Source: Streptosporangium subroseum (GTDB lineage: Bacteria > Actinomycetota > Actinomycetes > Streptosporangiales > Streptosporangiaceae). Taken from it: 64,000 bases of DNA. Numbering within the stretch: the first letter of the stretch is position 1; each line of letters begins with the position of its first letter. The position numbers and the translations under genes were made by a program. The stretch covers positions 1-64,000 of the forward strand of contig NZ_FZOD01000055.1 in the NCBI RefSeq assembly GCF_900188345.1, written 5' to 3'. Below are positions 1 through 7,912 of the stretch, piece by piece. Below the pieces are notes generated by a model that was not told where the DNA came from, did no database searches, and saw only the letters and a program-made list of their open reading frames with translations.

Positions 1-465
1 CTCAAGGAGCGCAAGCACCGCATCGAGGACGCCGTTCGCAACGCGAAGGCGGCCGTCGAGGAGGGCATCGTCCCCGGCGGTGGCGTGGCCCTGCTGCAGG
101 CCGGCGCCAAGGCGTTCGACAAGCTCGAGCTCTTCGGCGACGAGGCCACCGGTGCCGCGATCGTGCGCAAGGCGCTCGAGGAGCCGCTGAAGCAGATCGC
201 GATCAACGCCGGTCTCGAAGGCGGCGTCGTGGTGGAGAAGGTGCGCAACCTCACCCCCGGTGAGGGTCTGAACGCCGCCACCGGCGAGTACGTCAACATG
301 TTCGAGTCGGGCATCATCGACCCGGCCAAGGTGACGCGTTCCGCTCTGCAGAACGCGGCGTCCATCGCGGCGCTGTTCCTCACCACCGAGGCCGTCATCG
401 CCGAGAAGCCCGAGAAGGCTGGAGCTGCCCCCGCAATGCCGGGTGGCGGCGACATGGACTTCTAA
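1..465 (+). CDS. groEL: Chaperonin GroEL, C-terminal 154 residues (5' end outside window)
   Basis: The window opens inside this gene; the frame reads LKERKHRIEDAVRNAKAAVE and runs to TAA at 463-465. This is the family's apical-to-equatorial return segment, with GGGVALL, the GLEGGVVVEKV stretch and the late equatorial segment. It ends in a GGGDMDF tail. GroEL forms the ATP-driven double-ring cytosolic folding cage, with GroES as partner. The Gly/Met tail rather than a His-rich one points to the housekeeping GroEL2-type copy of actinomycetes. A strong terminator follows 17 bases after the stop. Family assignment is certain; the copy number is not visible here. Confidence 0.97.
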   Translation, partial: LKERKHRIEDAVRNAKAAVEEGIVPGGGVALLQAGAKAFDKLELFGDEATGAAIVRKALEEPLKQIAINAGLEGGVVVEKVRNLTPGEGLNAATGEYVNMFESGIIDPAKVTRSALQNAASIAALFLTTEAVIAEKPEKAGAAPAMPGGGDMDF

Positions 466-481
466 GTCCAGACGCTTTCAC

Positions 482-521
482 AAAAAGAGGCGACCCCGAA
501 GTGCCGGGGCCGCCTCTTTTT
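482..521 (+). terminator. Intrinsic terminator of groEL
   Basis: A near-perfect inverted repeat, AAAAAGAGGCG and CCCCG against CGGGG and CGCCTCTTTTT, with one A/C mismatch and a six-base loop (AAGTGC). The stem ends in a T run on the plus strand and an A run on its 5' side, so it can also act on minus-strand transcripts arriving from the acetyltransferase gene at 589-1019. Confidence 0.93.
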
Positions 522-588
522 GCGTTCGCCGAACCTCGTGCGATTGGGCGTCGCTCTCTTTCCCATGCTCCGTGATCTGTAGAAGCCC

Positions 589-1019
589 CTAACTCAGCGG
601 CTTGACCCATCGAGCCCATTGGGGTTGAGGGGCGTAGCCGGCTGACCCCCAGGCGTGGTGGGCCAGGACATTCTCGTGGAGCACCATGGCGTCGGCGCGG
701 AACGCTCCCAATTTCGCGAAGCGCTCCTCCGCCGCGCGGATAAGGACACTCCCGATCCCTGGCGCCGGCGGGCGGGATCCACGGCCAGCCGGTAGAGATG
801 GGCGCGCCAGCCGTCCCAGCCGGCGATCAGGGTGCCGGCCATCTCCCCGTCGATCTCGGCGATGAGGACGGCCTCGGGGTCGCGCTCGATGAGCGCGACC
901 ACCTTGGCCGGGTCGTCGTGACGGTCGGTTCCCTCGGCGGCCTTGAGCCAGAAGGCCAGTAACGCGCCGACATCTCCCAGCCGTCCGTTCCGGACGCTGA
1001 TTCCCGTGGGCTTTTCCAT
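589..1019 (-). pseudogene. GNAT-family N-acetyltransferase, frameshifted
   Basis: The first ~88 codons from ATG 1019 encode an N-terminal GNAT fold ending in LYRLAVDPARRRQG, the start of the acetyl-CoA-binding Q/R-x-x-G-x-G/A loop. Exactly there (about 755-762) the frame breaks: the start frame reads on as an unconvincing tail to 594. The other frame reads IGSVLIRAAEERFAKLGAFR and then HENVLAHHAWGSAGYAP to TAG at 589-591, a perfect GNAT C-terminus. A single missing base in the GG before ATCGGG would explain it (GGG ATC GGG = GIG). Either a real single-base deletion or a sequence error; the substrate is unknown. Confidence 0.85.
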
Positions 1020-1030
1020 GGGACCGGAAA

Positions 1031-3049
1031 TTAGCAGAGCTGCGCGGGAAGCTCTCTGGCGTGGAGGACGGTCAGAGAGGTGACCGCCCGGGTCAGGACC
1101 ACGTAGAGGCGGGCCAGACCACGCGGCTCGGCGTCCACGATGTCCGCCGGTTCGACCACGATGACGTGGTCGTACTCCAGTCCCTTGGCCAGGCTCGCCG
1201 GGATGACCAGGAGGCGATGGTCATCGACCGTGTCCGGGCTGAGCACCCGGTGGTCCAGGTCGGTCAGGACCTTGGACACGGCGGCGACCGAGGCGTCCGG
1301 GACGATGACGCCGATCGAGCCCTCACGGGACAGCGCCTCCCGTACGGCCTGCGCCAGGGACGCGGCGAGGTCGGGCGCGGGCCGTACCGACAGGGAGCCC
1401 GAGCCCGGCCGCAGCGACTGGGGAGCGGCCAGGTCCGGGGCGATGGAGGGCAGCAGCCTGGCGGCGAAGTCGAGCACCTCGCGGGGAACGCGGAAGCCGA
1501 GGGTGAGCTCGGTGACGGCACCGTCCTCGAAGCCCAGGTGGGTGAGGACCTCCGTCCAGGAGCGGGCGGACCAGGGCGTGGTGCCCTGGGCGAGGTCGCC
1601 GAGGACGGTGGCCGATCCGGTACGGCACCGCCGGCCGAGGGCACGCAGCTGCATCGCGGACAGGTCCTGGGCCTCGTCCACGACCAGATGGCCCAGGACG
1701 GCGGTCCGCTCGATCAGGTCGCCCAGCTCGTCCATCAGCGCGGCGTCGGCCGCCGACCACTTCGCCGAGCGGAAGGACTTGGCCGGCTTGGCCCACAGGA
1801 GCAGGGACTGCTCCGCGGCGGTGAGGTCGTCCTTCGCCGCGGCGGCGAGGAATTCGGGGTCGCTGAGCAACCGGTGAAGCACCTGCTGCGGGGTCAGCTT
1901 GGGCCAGACCTGGTCCACGAGCTGTTTGACCGGCTTGGACCTGGCCACCGCGTCCTGCACCCGGTCGTCGGGGGACTCGCCGCGCTGCTCCATCCGGACG
2001 AGCACCAGATGGGCCAGTCGCTGGGCGAGCGTGGCCCGGCCCGGTCCGTAACGCGTGGTGCCGCGCAGCGCGGCGACGATCTCGCTGGCCTCGTGGTCGG
2101 CCACCCGGTAGCGGTTGATCCCCTTGGTGAACAGCACGCCCTCGGTGGGCTTGAGGACGTGCATCCACAGGGCGCGCCTGAGCACCGGGGCGATCCTGGC
2201 GTCACCCTTGATCGTGGCGACCGCGGGGTCCTCGGGAGCGAGGTGGTCGCCCAGGATTCCGGCGACCGTGGTCTGGTCGACCTTGACCTCGCCCAGCGCG
2301 GGAAGCACCGAGGAGATATAGGAGAGGAAGGCCCGGTTCGGGCCGACGATCATCACGCCGGATCGGGCGAGCTTCTCACGGTGGGTGAACAGCAGGTAGG
2401 CGGCCCGGTGCAGGCCGACCGCGGTCTTCCCGGTGCCGGGCGCACCCTGGACGCACACGGTCTGGCCCAGCCCGGAACGGACGATCTCGTCCTGGTCGGG
2501 CTGGATGGTCGCGACGATGTCGCGCATCGGGCCGGAGCGCGGGCGCTCGATCTCCTCGGTGAGGAGCCTGCTCTGCTGGAGGTCGCCGCCCTGGTCGAGC
2601 CGCTCGTCCTCGTAGGCGGTCAGGTCGCCGCCGTGATAGCCGAACCGGCGGCGGCGGGCGACGTCCATCGGGTCCGCGGGGCTGGCCTGGTAGAACGCCC
2701 GGGAGACCGGAGCCCGCCAGTCGATCACCAGGGGTCGGCTGCGGTCGTCGTGGACGTGCCTGCGCCCGACGTAGATGGTGCCGGGCAGGTCGTCGTCCAC
2801 GGCACGGTCGAGACGGCCGAAGAACAGGGGCGTGCCGGAGTGGTCGGCGAGCGCCTCCACCCGCTGGTCCAGCAGCGCCTGCAGGATCTGCTGGGAGACC
2901 CAGTCGCCGGCGGCGTCGGAGGAAAGGGACCGGGCGTGCTCTCGCATCGCGCGCAGCGCGGCCCTGGAGGTGGCTAGGTGTGCGCGTTCGGTGTCGAGGG
3001 TCTCGGACGGATCGCCGGTTATGTCGGGGGCCAATTGATGTGCGGGCAC
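1031..3049 (-). CDS. helD: HelD-like RNA polymerase-associated ATPase (UvrD/Rep superfamily)
   Basis: 672 residues from GTG 3049. HelD proteins use an SF1 motor to pry stalled or hibernating RNA polymerase off DNA and recycle it. Visible: N-terminal coiled coil (ERAHLATSRAALRAMREHA), the GRLD...YVGRRHV and IDWRAPVSRAFYQ block typical of HelD, Walker A GAPGTGKTAVGLHR at about 202-215, Walker B VVDEAQDLSAMQL, and the C-terminal TRAVTSLTVLH motif. GTG 3049 is chosen because GGGAGG lies nine bases upstream and the N-terminus then matches the usual family length; a TTG at 3136 would add 29 residues without a ribosome site. Single gene, minus strand. Confidence 0.9.
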   Translation of the reverse strand: MPAHQLAPDITGDPSETLDTERAHLATSRAALRAMREHARSLSSDAAGDWVSQQILQALLDQRVEALADHSGTPLFFGRLDRAVDDDLPGTIYVGRRHVHDDRSRPLVIDWRAPVSRAFYQASPADPMDVARRRRFGYHGGDLTAYEDERLDQGGDLQQSRLLTEEIERPRSGPMRDIVATIQPDQDEIVRSGLGQTVCVQGAPGTGKTAVGLHRAAYLLFTHREKLARSGVMIVGPNRAFLSYISSVLPALGEVKVDQTTVAGILGDHLAPEDPAVATIKGDARIAPVLRRALWMHVLKPTEGVLFTKGINRYRVADHEASEIVAALRGTTRYGPGRATLAQRLAHLVLVRMEQRGESPDDRVQDAVARSKPVKQLVDQVWPKLTPQQVLHRLLSDPEFLAAAAKDDLTAAEQSLLLWAKPAKSFRSAKWSAADAALMDELGDLIERTAVLGHLVVDEAQDLSAMQLRALGRRCRTGSATVLGDLAQGTTPWSARSWTEVLTHLGFEDGAVTELTLGFRVPREVLDFAARLLPSIAPDLAAPQSLRPGSGSLSVRPAPDLAASLAQAVREALSREGSIGVIVPDASVAAVSKVLTDLDHRVLSPDTVDDHRLLVIPASLAKGLEYDHVIVVEPADIVDAEPRGLARLYVVLTRAVTSLTVLHARELPAQLC

Positions 3050-3181
3050 GCGGAAGCGCCTCCCATTCGATAAACGGAGGTGGTGGTCATCGGGCAGCGA
3101 ATCGACCAGCTTACCGGGGACCTTCGTGACGCTCAAAAGGATTTAACGATGGACTGACGTCCGGCCGAGGCGGGTATCTCA

Positions 3182-3495
3182 ATGGCCATGCGGATCTCCC
3201 CGATGATACCGACCGTGGCCAATCTCCTCCTGGCCGCGCTCTGGGGGTTTTCCGTGTTCGCGGGCTGGGGGCTGGAGGCCTTCTGCTCCGAGGACGGCTG
3301 CGCGGACAGGATGGACGAGGTGGCCAGAGTGTCGTCCCTGTTCGCGACGGTCGCGGCCTGTTGCACGGCGGGTGCCTGGATCGCCCCGTGCGCCCGCGCG
3401 ACGAGGGTCGTTTCACCGCCCTCATGGTCGCGGCGGTGGCCGCCTGGGTGATCGCGGAGGGCATTCTCTTCATCGGCGGCCTGATCGTTCGGTAA
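3182..3495 (+). pseudogene. Small three-helix membrane protein, apparently frameshifted
   Basis: ATG 3182 follows a GAGGCGGG ribosome site. The reading frame gives two hydrophobic helices (VANLLLAALWGFSVFAGW and a segment around SSLFATVAACC), then degenerates after WIAP. Moving to the next frame at about 3388 continues with RDEGRFTALMVAAVAAWVIA, a third helix ending LIVR, and TAA at 3493-3495. Insertion of one C into the CCCC run at 3384-3387 joins both halves as one protein of about 104 residues. No family recognised. The break may be a mutation or a homopolymer sequencing error; the frameshifted acetyltransferase 2.5 kb away shows the same one-base-loss pattern. Confidence 0.6.
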
Positions 3496-3684
3496 TCGCC
3501 GTAACACCCTCAGTCATTCTGCTGTGAAATGACGAAAAAGCCGGGCAAAACTGGTGACTCCGACAGATCATGGGGGTATGTCGCCAGTGGCCTTCTAGGC
3601 CTAGCGAGGGGGTGGTTTCTTTGTCGAAAGCCTGCGGTATTTCGTGGACCTGACACAAATTGACGACGTGTTCGCCATGTGAGG

Positions 3685-5331
3685 TTATTCCCCGGCGAGC
3701 ACGTCGTCCGCGTCGATGATCTGGTACGCGTACCCCTGCTCGGCCAGGAACCGCTGGCGATGCGCGGCGAAATCCTGGTCCACCGTGTCGCGGCTGACCA
3801 CCGAGTAGAAGCGGGCCCCGCCACCGTCCGCCTTGGGCCGCAGCACGCGGCCGAGCCGCTGGGCCTCCTCCTGCCGTGACCCGAAGGTCCCCGACACCTG
3901 GATGGCCACCGCCGCCTCCGGCAGGTCGATGGAGAAGTTCGCCACCTTGGAGACGACCAGGACCTGGATCTCCTTGTCGCGGAACGCCTGGAAGAGCCGC
4001 TCGCGCTCCTTGATCTTCGTCTCGCCCTTGATCACCGGCGCGTTCAGGTGCTCGCCGAGCTCGTCGAGCTGGTCGATGTACTGCCCGATGACCAGCACCT
4101 GCTCGTCCGGATGCCGCCGTACCAGGGCCTCGGTCACCCGGGACTTGGACGGCGTGGTCGCGCAGAACCGGTAGCGCTCCTCGGCCTCGGCCATCGCGTA
4201 GGCGAGCCGTTCCTCGTCGGTCAGCGTCACCCGGACCTCGACGCAGTCGGCCGGGGCGATCCAGCCCTGGTTCTCCATCTCCTTCCACGGAGCGTCGTAG
4301 CGCTTGGGACCGATCAGGGAGAACACGTCGCCCTCCCGGCCGTCCTCGCGCACGAGCGTCGCGGTCAGCCCCACCCGCCGCCGGGCCTGCAGGTCGGCGG
4401 TCATCCGGAAGATCGGCGCGGGCAGCAGGTGCACCTCGTCGTAGATGACCAGGCCCCAGTCACGGGCGTCGAACAGCTCCAGATGCCGGTAGGCACCCTG
4501 CCTGCGGGTCGTCATCACCTGGTAGGTGGCGATGGTGACGGGCCGGATCTCCTTCTTGGTACCGCTGTACTCGCCGATCTCGTCCTCGGTCAGCGAGGTC
4601 CGCTTGAGCAGCTCCTGCCTCCACTGGTGCGCCGAGACCGTGTTGGTCACCAGGATCAGGGTCGTCGACTGGGCCTGTGCCATCGCCGCCGCGCCCACGA
4701 TCGTCTTGCCCGCGCCACAGGGCAGCACGACCACCCCGGAGCCGCCGTGCCAGAACGCCTCGGCGGCCTCTCGCTGATAGGTGCGCAGCTGCCAGCCGTC
4801 CTCGGTGAGAGCGATCGGGTGGGCCTCGCCGTCGACGTATCCGGCCAGGTCCTCGGCGGGCCAGCCCAGCTTGAGGAGGTACTGCTTGATATTGCCGCGT
4901 TCGCTCGGATGCACGGCCACGCCGTCGGCGCCCAGCCGCTCGCCCAGCAGCGGCTGGATCTTCTTGGAGCGCAGGACCTCCTCCAGCACGGCCCGGTCGG
5001 TGCTGGTCAGGGCGAGCCCGTGGACGGGGTGCTTCTCCAGGCGGAGCCTGCCGTACCGCGCCATGGTCTCGGCGATGTCCACCAGCAGGGCGTGTGGCAC
5101 GGGGTAGCGGCTGTAGGCGATCAGCGCGTCGACGACCTGCTCGGCGTCGTGCCCGGCGGCCCGTGCGTTCCACAGCGCCAGCGGGGTGATGCGGTAGGTG
5201 TGCACGTGCTCGGGCGCGCGTTCCAGCTCGGCGAACGGCGCGATCGCCTTGCGGCACTCTCCGGCCATCTCGTGGTCGACTTCAAGCAACAGGGTTTTGT
5301 CGGATTGGACGATCAGTGGTCCGTCAGTCAC
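3685..5331 (-). CDS. XPB/ERCC3-type DNA repair helicase
   Basis: 548 residues, a 3'-5' SF2 helicase homologous to eukaryotic XPB, implicated in damage repair in actinomycetes. N-terminal region begins VTDGPLIVQSDKTLLLEV as in other actinobacterial XPB proteins. Motifs: Walker A LPCGAGKTIVGAAA, DEVH box VIYDEVHLLP, motif III GLTATLVREDGREGD carrying the XPB RED loop, and motif VI QRLGRVLRPK. GTG 5331 is the start: AAGGAG lies six bases upstream, whereas an upstream ATG at 5364 and longer extensions are out of family length. The helicase-associated partner lies at 7913-10324 on the same strand, separated by two genes. Confidence 0.95.
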   Translation of the reverse strand: MTDGPLIVQSDKTLLLEVDHEMAGECRKAIAPFAELERAPEHVHTYRITPLALWNARAAGHDAEQVVDALIAYSRYPVPHALLVDIAETMARYGRLRLEKHPVHGLALTSTDRAVLEEVLRSKKIQPLLGERLGADGVAVHPSERGNIKQYLLKLGWPAEDLAGYVDGEAHPIALTEDGWQLRTYQREAAEAFWHGGSGVVVLPCGAGKTIVGAAAMAQAQSTTLILVTNTVSAHQWRQELLKRTSLTEDEIGEYSGTKKEIRPVTIATYQVMTTRRQGAYRHLELFDARDWGLVIYDEVHLLPAPIFRMTADLQARRRVGLTATLVREDGREGDVFSLIGPKRYDAPWKEMENQGWIAPADCVEVRVTLTDEERLAYAMAEAEERYRFCATTPSKSRVTEALVRRHPDEQVLVIGQYIDQLDELGEHLNAPVIKGETKIKERERLFQAFRDKEIQVLVVSKVANFSIDLPEAAVAIQVSGTFGSRQEEAQRLGRVLRPKADGGGARFYSVVSRDTVDQDFAAHRQRFLAEQGYAYQIIDADDVLAGE

Positions 5332-5551
5332 AGACTGCTCCTTGGTTATGGCCGGCGAACTCATGGTCGCACTCGTACGGGGACTCGCCGGTCTGCCGCG
5401 CGTCCTTCGCCCTCCGGCTCCCTTATGCAACAGAGCCGGGCGCCCCAACAGTCCCGAGCGGATGATTCCGGACCGATAACCTCGAATTACGGCAGTCTCG
5501 AACCGTGGCAGTCGAGTCTCAGTGGAGTCTCGGGGAAGCCTCAGTAGGACC

Positions 5552-6220
5552 TCAGTAGGAGTCGAAGGCTCCGTTGAGGCCGGCGATGATGAAGGTGGCG
5601 ACACCCAGGACGATCAGCACGATGTTGATGCCGATGCTGATCCAGGTCCATCTGAGCAGTTTCCTGGCGCCCCTGACGTCGCGGTCGACCTTCCCGAGCG
5701 CCAGGCCGGACAGGATGGCTCCGGCGATGCCGCCGAGGCTCACGTAGCAACTCAGGGCGAACACGAGGCTGATGACCAGCGCGACGATCGCGTGGGTTCT
5801 GGTGCCGTCGCTGCCCGGCTGCGGCCCGGGACCGTACCCCTGGGCGTACGGCGGCGGATACTGCCCGTAGGGCGGCTGCTGACCGTAACCCTGGCCCTGG
5901 CCATAGGACTGACCCTGGGGCTGTCCGTATCCCTGGCCTGGGCCGTAGTCCTGGCCAGGAGTCTGACCGTAGCCCTGGCCTGAGCCGTAGTCCTGGCCCT
6001 GGGGCTGTCCGTAGCCCTGGCCCGGGTTCTGGGCGTGGGTCTGGTCCTGGCCGTAGCCCGGCTGATGGCCGGGCCGGCCGTATTCGGGCTGGGGCTCCTG
6101 CTGAGGCGGCTCGTAACCGTAAGGCTCGCCGTAGCCGGGAGTCTGGCCGGGGCCTGTGCTGTACGGGCTCTTCCAGTCATCCGGGTTCGTGCTGGGACCT
6201 TCGGGGTGACCGCTGCTCAC
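5552..6220 (-). CDS. GYGQ-repeat membrane protein (DUF4190-like C-terminus)
   Basis: 222 residues from GTG 6220. Residues ~1-140 are low-complexity and cytosolic by composition, built from repeats of GQGYGQ, QDYG and PQGQ rich in Gly, Tyr, Gln and Pro. Residues ~145-218 form two transmembrane helices (AIVALVISLVFALSCYVSLG and a C-terminal helix around NIVLIVLGVATFIIAG) separated by a basic KVDRDVRGARKLLRW loop, the arrangement of DUF4190-type small membrane proteins. Function unknown; Tyr/Gln-rich tails of this sort can self-associate, which is inference only. No strong ribosome site is visible before GTG. Confidence 0.8.
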   Translation of the reverse strand: MSSGHPEGPSTNPDDWKSPYSTGPGQTPGYGEPYGYEPPQQEPQPEYGRPGHQPGYGQDQTHAQNPGQGYGQPQGQDYGSGQGYGQTPGQDYGPGQGYGQPQGQSYGQGQGYGQQPPYGQYPPPYAQGYGPGPQPGSDGTRTHAIVALVISLVFALSCYVSLGGIAGAILSGLALGKVDRDVRGARKLLRWTWISIGINIVLIVLGVATFIIAGLNGAFDSY

Positions 6221-6340
6221 TGTGGATCGTCTCGCTTCTATCGAACTCCGAACATCAACGCGATCACGATATGGGCATGCGCCGTATGTCGCCGAACAAT
6301 GCTCTCGTCGTGTTCGCGATCGTCCTCCCTCAGTCCGAGG

Positions 6341-7852
6341 CTATCCGGTGAGACGGGCGCGCAGTGCCTTGCGATCGAGCTTCAACACGCTGGTGACCGG
6401 AATGGAGTCGGTGAAATAGATCTCGCGAGGGTATTTCACCCGGCCGACCCGGGCACGGGTCCAGTCGATGAGATCCTCGGCCGTGGCCCTGCCATCCGGA
6501 CGGAGCTGGACGAAGGCCACGACCTCCTCGCCGTGGATCGGGTCGGGACGGCCGATCACGCCCGACATCAGCACGTCCCGGTGCTCGTTCAGCACGTCCT
6601 CGACGTCTCGGGGGAAGACGTTGAACCCGCTCCGGATGATCAGATCTTTTTTACGGTCCACGATGTGCAGGTAGCCGTCGTCGTCCACGCAGCCGATGTC
6701 GCCGGTGCGGAGCTCGCCGTCCACCAGCGCGGTGCCGCCGGGAGCGGCTTCGGGGGCGCCCCAGTAGCCCCTCATGAGCGCGTCGCCCCGGACGCAGACC
6801 TCGCCCACCTCGCCGATCTCCATCTCCTCGCCCTCGTCGTCGCGGACGGTGATCGTGTAACCGGGCAGGGGCAGCCCGACGCTGCCCACCTTCCTGCGGC
6901 CAGGCGGGTTGAAGGTGGTGACCGCGCTGGTCTCGGTCAGGCCGTACCCCTCGAGGATCTGCACGCCGGGCACCCGCCGCTCGAACTCCCTGAGCACCTC
7001 CCGGCCCAGCGGCGCCGCCCCGCAGGTCAGGTAGGCCAGGTCGGGAAGTTGGACGCTCTCGAGCGGCTCGGCCAGCAGCCTCTGCAACATGGCGGGGACC
7101 ACCGCGCCGTACTGGACCCTGTGCTCGGCGGCCAGGCGCAGGAACAGCCCGGCGTCGAACCAGCGCATCAGCACGACCTGCGGAGGCTCGACGGCGTGCA
7201 TGCCCGCGATCGTGATGATCAGGCCGTAGGCGTGCGAGAGCGGCACCGGCATGATCGCCCGGGTGACGCCCGGCCGGTGGGACATCTCCTGCGCGGCCTT
7301 CGAGACGTGCCAGAGCCCGCCGTGGGTCAGCATGACGCCCTTGGCCCGGCCGGTCGTGCCGCCGGTGTACATCAGCGCCGCGAGGTCGGTCGGGTCGCGC
7401 CTCACCGCGCCGGTCTCCGCGGCCTCCTCCAGCTGGGCGAACGGCGTCGTACCCGGCGGGGCGTCGCCGACCACGATCACCGGGACCTCCTCGGCGGCGG
7501 CTTGCACGGTGCCCAGCAGTTCGGGCGAGGTCACCACCGCGACGGCCCCGCTGTCGACGAGGATGTGCCGCAGCTCCTCCACCCCGACCAGGAACACCAC
7601 CGGTGTCACCACGGCTCCGGCCGCCCAGAGCGCCTGGTAGGTGATCGACACCTCCGGGCAGGTGGCCATCATGACCACCACCCGGTCGCCGGGCACGATC
7701 TCCCGGGCGCCGAACCCACCGGTGACCCGCCGGGCCCGTTCGGCGAGTGCGGCTGCGCGGTGCCAGGTCCCCTCGTAGTACAACGCCTCGAAGTCGCCGA
7801 ACCTGCTCCAGGACTCCTCAGCGAGCCGGCCCAGTGTTTGGTCAGCACTCAT
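6341..7852 (-). CDS. AMP-dependent acyl-CoA synthetase/ligase
   Basis: 503 residues of the ANL superfamily, activating a carboxylic acid as acyl-AMP and then the CoA thioester. Motifs: P-loop-like YTGGTTGRAKGVMLTHGG, GYGLTETS, RTGDIGCVDDDGYLHI, hinge and RKKDLIIRSGFNVFPRDVE, and the catalytic lysine in the closing VLKLDRKALRARLTG. The substrate is not evident; long- or medium-chain fatty acid is the usual guess for this subgroup. ATG 7852 is preferred over a TTG at 7888 that would add 12 residues. Ends 121 bases from the GYGQ-protein start on the same strand. Confidence 0.92.
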   Translation of the reverse strand: MSADQTLGRLAEESWSRFGDFEALYYEGTWHRAAALAERARRVTGGFGAREIVPGDRVVVMMATCPEVSITYQALWAAGAVVTPVVFLVGVEELRHILVDSGAVAVVTSPELLGTVQAAAEEVPVIVVGDAPPGTTPFAQLEEAAETGAVRRDPTDLAALMYTGGTTGRAKGVMLTHGGLWHVSKAAQEMSHRPGVTRAIMPVPLSHAYGLIITIAGMHAVEPPQVVLMRWFDAGLFLRLAAEHRVQYGAVVPAMLQRLLAEPLESVQLPDLAYLTCGAAPLGREVLREFERRVPGVQILEGYGLTETSAVTTFNPPGRRKVGSVGLPLPGYTITVRDDEGEEMEIGEVGEVCVRGDALMRGYWGAPEAAPGGTALVDGELRTGDIGCVDDDGYLHIVDRKKDLIIRSGFNVFPRDVEDVLNEHRDVLMSGVIGRPDPIHGEEVVAFVQLRPDGRATAEDLIDWTRARVGRVKYPREIYFTDSIPVTSVLKLDRKALRARLTG

Positions 7853-7912
7853 GACCTTCAAACTGGGCCGTACGGGCTGGGCAGTCAAGGCCTCTTCGGG
7901 GTCGGGCGAGGT

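Noticed and set aside
1..465. GroEL1-type (His-tail) assignment
   Set aside because: The C-terminus is GGGDMDF without a histidine-rich tail, which fits the housekeeping-type copy.
1061..2977. 638-codon plus-strand frame opposite helD
   Set aside because: Antisense shadow; the minus strand has intact HelD ATPase motifs.
3500..3684. Possible small gene between the membrane-protein remnant and the XPB 3' end
   Set aside because: Frames are short and AT/GC pattern is non-coding; only presumed transcription-end sequence.
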